Shown here in pieces: positions 58,259 through 64,000 of a stretch of 64,000 nucleotides of DNA. The position numbers were made by a program, and so were the translations under genes. Under the pieces are notes generated by a model. That model saw nothing but the letters and a program-made list of their open reading frames with translations, did no database searches and had not been told where the DNA came from. Every line of letters begins with the position of its first letter. The first letter of the stretch is position 1. This DNA is from SHVO01 sp041906145 (lineage in GTDB: Bacteria > Pseudomonadota > Alphaproteobacteria > Rhodospirillales > Rhodospirillaceae): assembly GCA_041906145.1 (NCBI GenBank), contig JAYRJU010000001.1, positions 806,001 to 870,000 on the forward strand. Direction: 5' to 3'.

Positions 58259-59641
58259 CTACGGATGCGCGATCGCCCACACGAGCGTCGCGACGCCGTC
58301 CATCGGTGTGCCGACGTCGACGATCTTCTTCGCGTCGAATGAGAGCTCCATGTTGTAGGTGTCGTGGCCGAGCATATCGCCGGGCTTCTTATCACCTGCG
58401 AACGTGTAGAGCGCATAGCCCATGTAGGCCCACTGCTTCTGCCCGTCGTCACGCGTGTAGACCGTCCAATAGCCTTGCGGCTGCGCATTGGCTGGCGCGA
58501 GGAAGGGCTTCCATTGATCGCAAGCGTCCCCGCAACGTGACTTCGTGCCGATGTCACGGCCGACGGCCGGACGATGCGGTTGGCCGCGATGCAAGCTGTG
58601 GCCGCCGCCTGACTGATAAATATGTCCGTCGCGCTTGTAGAGGGTCATGCCGGCTTCGGTGGCCCACGTGTAACCCTGATTCAAGGTCGGCTGCAGCTTC
58701 ACGCCGTCGGGCAGGAAGTGTTTCTGCACGGTGGCGACTTTCCAACGCGCATCGGCGCCGACACCGTAGGAATCACCGAACTTCTGGTCTTCGTCGTAGC
58801 TATAGAGACCCTGGCCTTTGTAGGCCCACTGCGAGGTACCATCTTCGCGCGCGATGATCGTGAAATCGCCAATCGGGAACCCGATTGCCGGCGCGGCCAG
58901 TGGTGTCCAACCGACGTTCGTCAGCTTTTTCTCGTCTTTCGCGTTACCGTCGAACACATAAAGCGTGTGACGGCGGTGATCGACCAGGCCGAGTGCGGAC
59001 GATTCAAGAATCTCCTCGATCTGCACGCCGTTCGGCACCGCGCCAAACTTCTCGCCGGCGGGATACATTAGAGCGGGTTGCCAATTCTCCGGCATCGGCT
59101 TGTCTTTGCCGCCGGCGCGGCCGCCGGAACCGCGGATGCCGCCGCCGACCATCCTGCCCGAGCCGTCCATGCGTTTCGCGCCGAAGCGCGCGGCGCTGTT
59201 GCCGGCAAGAGACCCCGGATCGACGTCCTCGGTGTAGGTGTAGAGAGGACGGCCCTGAACCGCCCACTGCTTCGCGCCGTCATCGCGCGCGATGATCGTC
59301 CAATCGCCAAACGCCACAGCGCCGGGGATGGGAGCCACAGGCTTGAACTTCTCGGTGCATTCCGCGGTGCAATTCGATTTTCCCGGCGCATCGAGCTTAT
59401 AGGTGTACAAGGTCATGCCGCGCGCGTCGGTGTAAGCGACTTCATCGCGAAAGACGACCGAGGCGGTTTCCTTTCCGAGATCCCATCCCTGCCCGCGCCC
59501 CAAAGCCTGCAAGGTGATGCCTGGCGGAGTGGTATAGACTGGGTGTTTGGCGCTTTTGTCCGCAGCCGCGGCGACGTTAGCGGCGGCGCAAACCGCCGCC
59601 GCGACACTCACCGTCAGCATAATTTTGAACTGACTCATCAC
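58259..59641 (-). CDS. Secreted protein with three PF03640-type repeats
   Basis: A signal peptide (ending VAAAADK) precedes three repeats of the 'secreted repeat of unknown function' (about residues 60-150, 210-300 and 310-430). Each has a TLYxY/F segment, a proline-rich WxPLxAP or FKPVAPIP segment, and a DGxxQWAYxGxxLYTY segment. Cysteines occur in repeats one (SNCTAECTEKF) and three (CGDACDQW). The family is exported and of unknown function; a role in electron transfer or matrix has been suggested but I cannot support one. It lies 122 bases upstream of the receptor. Confidence 0.8.
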   Translation of the reverse strand: MMSQFKIMLTVSVAAAVCAAANVAAAADKSAKHPVYTTPPGITLQALGRGQGWDLGKETASVVFRDEVAYTDARGMTLYTYKLDAPGKSNCTAECTEKFKPVAPIPGAVAFGDWTIIARDDGAKQWAVQGRPLYTYTEDVDPGSLAGNSAARFGAKRMDGSGRMVGGGIRGSGGRAGGKDKPMPENWQPALMYPAGEKFGAVPNGVQIEEILESSALGLVDHRRHTLYVFDGNAKDEKKLTNVGWTPLAAPAIGFPIGDFTIIAREDGTSQWAYKGQGLYSYDEDQKFGDSYGVGADARWKVATVQKHFLPDGVKLQPTLNQGYTWATEAGMTLYKRDGHIYQSGGGHSLHRGQPHRPAVGRDIGTKSRCGDACDQWKPFLAPANAQPQGYWTVYTRDDGQKQWAYMGYALYTFAGDKKPGDMLGHDTYNMELSFDAKKIVDVGTPMDGVATLVWAIAHP

Positions 59642-59662
59642 CGCTCTCCCTCGCTTAACCGG

Positions 59663-60988
59663 CTAGGCCAAAATTTCAGTCACGGGCTTCTGCGTCTGAT
59701 TCGAGAGCGATCCCCAAGTGCTCATCGAAACGCCGAAGCCTTGCATCACCGTCAGACCCATGCGTGTGGCTGGATCGCCCGAGAATGGGATGTGCATGCC
59801 TGTCTTAAAACGGCCACCCGCATTACCGATGGTCATGACCGGCAAATTGTCCATAGTGTGGGTGCGCGCATAACCGTGGTCGGTCTGCCAAAGGATCAGC
59901 GTGCGGTCGAGGACACTGCCCGGACCTTCCTTCTGGTTCTGAAGCGTGGTCAGGAATTCCGCGCACACTTGATTGGCCCAGAGAATGAACCAGGTCACTT
60001 CCTTCTGGTAGCCGAGTTTCTCGTCGATCGGCTCTTCATGCGTGTAACCGTGCCAGCCGTTGGTCGAGCCCGCCTTGCGCGCGCCCTGCGCATCCATGAA
60101 CACGTTGAACACGCGCGTCTGCCCGCACGCCACCGCGTTCGCCAACAGATCGGCGAACAACTTGGTGTTGGCCGTCACTTGCGAGACTTCCTCGCCGGGC
60201 TGAACTTCCTGCTTGGCGGCGGGCACGTGGCACGCCGGCAGCGGCGCGGGTTTTTCCAGCTTCATCGCCAGCTGATTTTCGATCTGGCGCACAGAGGTGA
60301 AATATTCGTCGAGGCGCGCGCGGTCGGCGGCACCAAGTTGGCCCATGATCGCATGGCGCTGGTCCGCGACGGCGGACAGCACACTGCGCTTGGCGACCAC
60401 TTTGGCATCAGGTGTGAATTCGCCCGCGTTCGGATCCTGGAATTCCGGCCCGAAGATGCGTTTATACAGCGCATCCGGCGAGGGCTCGGACGGATTGACG
60501 GCGGCGCCCGCGCGCTTGCTGTAGCTGCGGCGGTCACCCATCAAAGAGACTTCGATGGAACGGAAGCGTGTGCGCGTGCCGATGGAATCGGCGATGATGC
60601 TGTCCAGCGACGGGCCGCTATCGCGTCCGGTAGGGATGCCGCCAAGGGTCGCGATCTGCGCGCCGGTGCGGTGCGTTTCGACGGGGCGCCCGTCGAGGAA
60701 ATAATTCGCGCCGCTGACGATGTTCATCCGCTCCTTGAACGGATCGAACACCTTGAGCTCGGTGTTATTATTGTAGCCCTTGCCGACACGATCCGGGATC
60801 CAACGGCCCGGATTGAAGCCGAGGTATTGGAGCCAGGTTCCAAAGACCGTCGGCAGCGCGGCGCCGGTCTGCGCGAGAGCCGTGCCGTTGGCATTCAAAA
60901 AAGCATCAAGAAACGGCAAGCCAACCGTGACGGCGGCGCCGCCGATCATACCCTTCAGGACATTTCTGCGATTTTGCAATGTGGTCAT
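59663..60988 (-). CDS. DUF1552 family protein, Tat-exported
   Basis: The 441-residue protein has a twin-arginine signal (NRRNVLKGMIGGAAVTVGLP) and the DUF1552 domain over most of its length (RFRSIEVSLMGDR, DQRHAIMGQLGAADRARLDEYFTSVR, LIDRTLILWQTDHGYARTH-like region with VMTIGNAGGRFKTG). DUF1552 is related in layout to sulfatase-like DUF1501 proteins and is commonly paired with DUF1592. Biochemical function is unknown. It sits 16 bases after the DUF1592 gene. Confidence 0.9.
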   Translation of the reverse strand: MTTLQNRRNVLKGMIGGAAVTVGLPFLDAFLNANGTALAQTGAALPTVFGTWLQYLGFNPGRWIPDRVGKGYNNNTELKVFDPFKERMNIVSGANYFLDGRPVETHRTGAQIATLGGIPTGRDSGPSLDSIIADSIGTRTRFRSIEVSLMGDRRSYSKRAGAAVNPSEPSPDALYKRIFGPEFQDPNAGEFTPDAKVVAKRSVLSAVADQRHAIMGQLGAADRARLDEYFTSVRQIENQLAMKLEKPAPLPACHVPAAKQEVQPGEEVSQVTANTKLFADLLANAVACGQTRVFNVFMDAQGARKAGSTNGWHGYTHEEPIDEKLGYQKEVTWFILWANQVCAEFLTTLQNQKEGPGSVLDRTLILWQTDHGYARTHTMDNLPVMTIGNAGGRFKTGMHIPFSGDPATRMGLTVMQGFGVSMSTWGSLSNQTQKPVTEILA

Positions 60989-61004
60989 ACGTGTTTCTCC
61001 TCGC

Positions 61005-62711
61005 CTATTCGGCGGATGCGGTCTGCGTCGCCGTCGGCGGCGCGGCGCGGTAGAATTCGGGGCTCGTGGCGATACGCTTCATCAGCTCCGGCACCACATA
61101 CCCATTCGCCGTGAAATCGGCTTTCAGTTTTTCGACCCAGGAAGCTTCGCCCTTCGCCGGCTTGCGACCGAGCGCGTAGGAGCTGAGGCGGTCCACGAGG
61201 CAGGCGGTTGCCGATGTGTTGTCATGCAACGCGAGACCCAGTTCATAAGAATTGCTGAACTTCTTGCCGTCGAGGACCCCGGTGGCGTCGATAGGCTCGC
61301 CGTTCTCTTCCGTGCGGTAGGCGCCCGAACCGTCGAAATTCTCAAGCGCGAGGCCCATCGGGTCGGTGATCTTGTGGCAACCGGCGCACATCGGTTCCTT
61401 TGAGTGCGCGGTGAGACGCGCGCGCGCGGTCTTATAGACGGTCGTATCGTTGACCAGTGTGAAGTCGACGTTGCCCGGAGGCGCGGGGACTTTCTGACAA
61501 AGGAAGACTTCGCGGATCGCCTTCCCGCGAATGGTCGCCGAGCTGCGGTTCGCGGGCGAATGCAACGCGCTGAAGCTGGCGTGGCTCAGAATTCCCCCGC
61601 GCGGATCGTCGGCGGGAAATTCAAAAGTCTGCCACGGATCGATCGCGCCGTTTGGGCGGTCGTTGACGACAGGCACGCGGTAGATGGCGCCGAGAGACGA
61701 GGTCAGGAACGTCTTCTTGGTGGTGAAGATATCGCGGTAGTCGGCGCGATTAGTGATCAACAAGTCTACCAACGTGCGCAGCGTCTGTTCCTGAGCGTCC
61801 ATCGCCTCGCGGCGGCTGAACATCGGATAGATCAAATTGTCTTTGCGTAAGGCCTCGAAGTCCTCGAAGTGGAACATGTCGGCGAAGAAGGCGCGCACGC
61901 CTGATTCGAGGCGGTGCGAGGCCATCATGCGTTCGACCTGACGCTCGAGGCCCTTTGGTGTGTCGAGTTCACCCTTTTGCGCGGCGTTTAAAAGCTGCAC
62001 GTCGGGTCCGGCGTTCCATAGGAAAAAGCTGAGCTGGCTCGCTTTGGAATAGCCGTCCAACACGCCATGGCCGTTTGCGGCCTTGGTGATGTGCGGGGCG
62101 CGGAACAAGAACTGTGGCGAGGACAGCATCGCCGACAGGCTCATCGCCAGGCCGTCATAGAAGCTGTTCAGCTTGGTGCCCGCGGCGTTGGCGGCGCTTA
62201 CGTAGGCTGTGACTTCCGCGCCGGTCATCGGACGGCGGAACAGCAGACGCCCGACGTTAGAAAGGAAAGCCTTCGCGCACGCATCGTCCGGCGCGCTGTC
62301 CGCGGCCGGTTTACACGGGATCAGCATCGCGCGGTTTTTCTTGCCCACGACCTGCGCGGCAATCGCATCCGCCATCGCGTCATACTGTTCCATGCCGGCG
62401 CTGGTCACACCAACACCGGACGAACCAATGGCGAGCAGGCCATCGATGCGCATGTCCGGCTCGAAACGTCCGCCAAGATCGATGGTCGGGCCGAAGATAT
62501 CGGCGACGGTGGCGCGGTATTGCGCCGGTGTGAGACGCGGCACGGCGGCCGGCACCGGCTCGAACCCTGCGGCAGCTTGTGCAGCCGGTCTTGCGGCGGA
62601 CGGCGCGTCCGTTGACGGTGAACAGGCGGCGAGTACGGCGGCGATACAGCCCGCCGATGCGGCTTTAAGGAGGAACGAACGCAGCTTCACGTGCATTGAG
62701 AATTTTTCCAT
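61005..62711 (-). CDS. DUF1587/1592/1588/1585 lipoprotein with a CxxCH haem motif
   Basis: The N-terminus carries a lipobox (AAVLAACSPS), so the protein is probably an envelope lipoprotein. The domains follow the planctomycete cytochrome-associated order: DUF1587 (LTPAQYRATVADIFG), DUF1595/1592 (LSFFLWNAGPD, GVRAFFADMFHFEDFEALRKD), DUF1588 (SATIRGKAIREVFLCQKVP) and DUF1585 (LSSYALGRKPAKGE). EPMCAGCHKITDPMG is a CxxCH c-haem site. The start is either 62711 or an ATG 15 bases later. Confidence 0.9.
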   Translation of the reverse strand: MEKFSMHVKLRSFLLKAASAGCIAAVLAACSPSTDAPSAARPAAQAAAGFEPVPAAVPRLTPAQYRATVADIFGPTIDLGGRFEPDMRIDGLLAIGSSGVGVTSAGMEQYDAMADAIAAQVVGKKNRAMLIPCKPAADSAPDDACAKAFLSNVGRLLFRRPMTGAEVTAYVSAANAAGTKLNSFYDGLAMSLSAMLSSPQFLFRAPHITKAANGHGVLDGYSKASQLSFFLWNAGPDVQLLNAAQKGELDTPKGLERQVERMMASHRLESGVRAFFADMFHFEDFEALRKDNLIYPMFSRREAMDAQEQTLRTLVDLLITNRADYRDIFTTKKTFLTSSLGAIYRVPVVNDRPNGAIDPWQTFEFPADDPRGGILSHASFSALHSPANRSSATIRGKAIREVFLCQKVPAPPGNVDFTLVNDTTVYKTARARLTAHSKEPMCAGCHKITDPMGLALENFDGSGAYRTEENGEPIDATGVLDGKKFSNSYELGLALHDNTSATACLVDRLSSYALGRKPAKGEASWVEKLKADFTANGYVVPELMKRIATSPEFYRAAPPTATQTASAE

Positions 62712-62720
62712 CGGGCGCAG

Positions 62721-63839
62721 CTACTTCACTTCGGCGCTTTGATAGCGCGGCTGCGGTGTGTCCTGTACGAAAGCCGGAACGGCCGTGATGCGGTAGGCCG
62801 TCGAGATCGACATGTTCATGCCGGTCTTGGGATCCGGGTCCGCATCGGCGGCTTTCTTCATCGCGTAATAAAGTCCGGGGCGATCGCCCACGATGCCGTT
62901 ATGCGAGAAGGCGAAGTAGATCTCGGTCCACGGCTGATAACCGCCAACTATACCATCAAGGGTATCGCCCTTCAGCATCTTAAGGCGAAGATGCGTATTC
63001 TTGAGATTGAGCACCGGAGAGCTCAGCGCGTTCCACAGTAGGCTGAGCGGCTTGTGTTCGGTGATCTTCAGCTCACCGTCCTTGATCTCGGCCTTGAACT
63101 CGTTGTGAGAGCGCGGGTCCGGATCGACGCGGTAGGTCATGAAGTGACGCGGCGAGCCATCGAGGTTGGACTTCAGATATTCGAGCGCGCGCGTGAGGCG
63201 GATGGTGACGGGGCCATCCTTGTCGATGTCCTCGCCCGTGATCGTGATCAGCCACGCCGGCTGTGAGTCCTTGAGCTGCACCCAGATCCATTCGCCATAC
63301 GCCGACGGCGCATCCCAGCTGCCACGGAAGTTCTGATTACAGCCAATCGCGCGTGAGAGCATGTTGTCCACACCCTTCTCGCCCGTTTGAGGATCGGTGA
63401 AATCCACCTCGCCGGTCTTGCCGTCGAGATTGAAGCCGTAACCGACTTTGGAGGTGATGAATTTGAGGCCCGGATCCTTGGTGGCTTCGGGGTGCGTATA
63501 GGCGTTGACCTGCTGGCCGTCGATCACAGCGCGCGCGTTGACGATCGCGTTGATGCGGTCCTCGCCCTCGCCGCCCTTAGCCCACTCGGCCATCATCGAC
63601 TTCACTTCGTCAGGCTTGTAGCCGAGCCCTTGAAGAATCACCGCGTACTGACCGGCCTGATCGTCCGGGTTCACGCCGCCCGGGCAGTCCCCCTCGCGCG
63701 AATTGAGCTGTTGAGAGAAGTAGCTGACGACATAACTGCGCGATTCCAGCGCGTTAGCTGCGGCGATCTGCGCGAAAAATGACGCACCGGTGATGCCGGC
63801 GCCAACAATCCGACGAAACGTTCTGGCCTCCACGACCAT
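62721..63839 (-). CDS. Exported protein of unknown family, first gene of the DUF1592 locus
   Basis: I do not recognise this 372-residue protein. It begins with a signal-peptide-like stretch (FRRIVGAGITGASFFAQ, cleavage near AAANA) and continues as a soluble alpha/beta protein with DPDPRSHNEFKAEIKDGELK and an aromatic C-terminal region. There is no CxxCH or membrane helix. The ATG at 63839 follows GGAGGGA closely; ATGs at 63929 and 63971 are alternatives. Ten bases separate it from the DUF1592 lipoprotein, so it is probably part of that operon. Confidence 0.6.
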   Translation of the reverse strand: MVVEARTFRRIVGAGITGASFFAQIAAANALESRSYVVSYFSQQLNSREGDCPGGVNPDDQAGQYAVILQGLGYKPDEVKSMMAEWAKGGEGEDRINAIVNARAVIDGQQVNAYTHPEATKDPGLKFITSKVGYGFNLDGKTGEVDFTDPQTGEKGVDNMLSRAIGCNQNFRGSWDAPSAYGEWIWVQLKDSQPAWLITITGEDIDKDGPVTIRLTRALEYLKSNLDGSPRHFMTYRVDPDPRSHNEFKAEIKDGELKITEHKPLSLLWNALSSPVLNLKNTHLRLKMLKGDTLDGIVGGYQPWTEIYFAFSHNGIVGDRPGLYYAMKKAADADPDPKTGMNMSISTAYRITAVPAFVQDTPQPRYQSAEVK

Positions 63840-64000
63840 TCCCTCCACCAATGCCAGCACGCCCGTACCACCCGGCGTTAATCCAGGGTGCGAGTGCGCA
63901 ACGCCATACTTGATGGATGAGTGTAACATTCTTATCCGCCAATCATATTTCAGATTTGAAACAGACCCCATTTGGAAGACGTTTGCTGCGGCGCAAAACA

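Overview
This window reads as a chromosomal segment of a GC-rich, Gram-negative alphaproteobacterium. The support is a helicase / HslR / FdxA / CarD neighbourhood typical of that class, a System I cytochrome c maturation locus, a ROSE-like thermometer in front of a small heat-shock gene, a leader-peptide gene transcribed from its own start codon, and LPS-type export genes. A two-subunit 2-oxoacid:ferredoxin oxidoreductase and a DUF1552/DUF1592 secreted locus would fit a soil or acidophilic lineage such as the Micropepsales/Rhizomicrobium group, but that placement is inference. I see no phage, insertion sequence, CRISPR array, rRNA or tRNA gene.

Region 1 (1-13678) is a surface-polysaccharide locus. 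An oxidoreductase fragment, a GtrA-like flippase, a 1055-residue methyltransferase/RgpF/GT2 fusion, a GT2 enzyme and a Wzm/Wzt exporter run rightward. They meet a leftward group of GT2, rmlA, rmlD, rmlB, rmlC and a GT-C-like membrane protein. Together they could make dTDP-L-rhamnose, polymerise a rhamnose-containing glycan and export it by an ABC transporter.

Region 2 (13856-26319) is mixed housekeeping: a 7TMR-DISM histidine kinase, DUF488 and OGFr-like proteins, an Hsp20 with a thermometer hairpin, a cyclic-nucleotide-binding protein, korAB, metC, a GH17-like Tat protein, an EpmC-like hydroxylase, a nuclease-fold protein, carD and fdxA. Region 3 (26425-36723) holds a DUF938 methyltransferase and a glycosyltransferase that split the helicase/hslR block from fdxA/carD. 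It continues with hpf, htpG, an editing-domain-less thrS with a threonine attenuator, and a TPR/GT9-like gene.

Region 4 (36750-49744) has acnA, a structured non-coding region, and ccmA-B-C-D-E-F-G-H-I followed by SCO1, a cysteine-cluster protein and a YgjP-type metalloprotease, convergent with a SleB-type wall hydrolase. Region 5 (49745-53972) has a 630-base gene-poor gap, a class A penicillin-binding protein, a histone-H1-like RHH protein and an AlkD-like protein. Region 6 (54041-63839) is an entirely exported leftward gene set: a protein of unknown family, a DUF1592 lipoprotein with a haem motif, a Tat-exported DUF1552 protein, a three-repeat secreted protein, a TonB-dependent receptor and an NHL beta-propeller.

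The most interesting items are (i) the threonine leader peptide with promoter, antiterminator and terminator upstream of the short thrS, (ii) a three-hairpin RNA with C-rich, anti-Shine-Dalgarno-like loops upstream of ccmA, (iii) the Hsp20 thermometer, and (iv) the exported DUF1552/DUF1592 locus.
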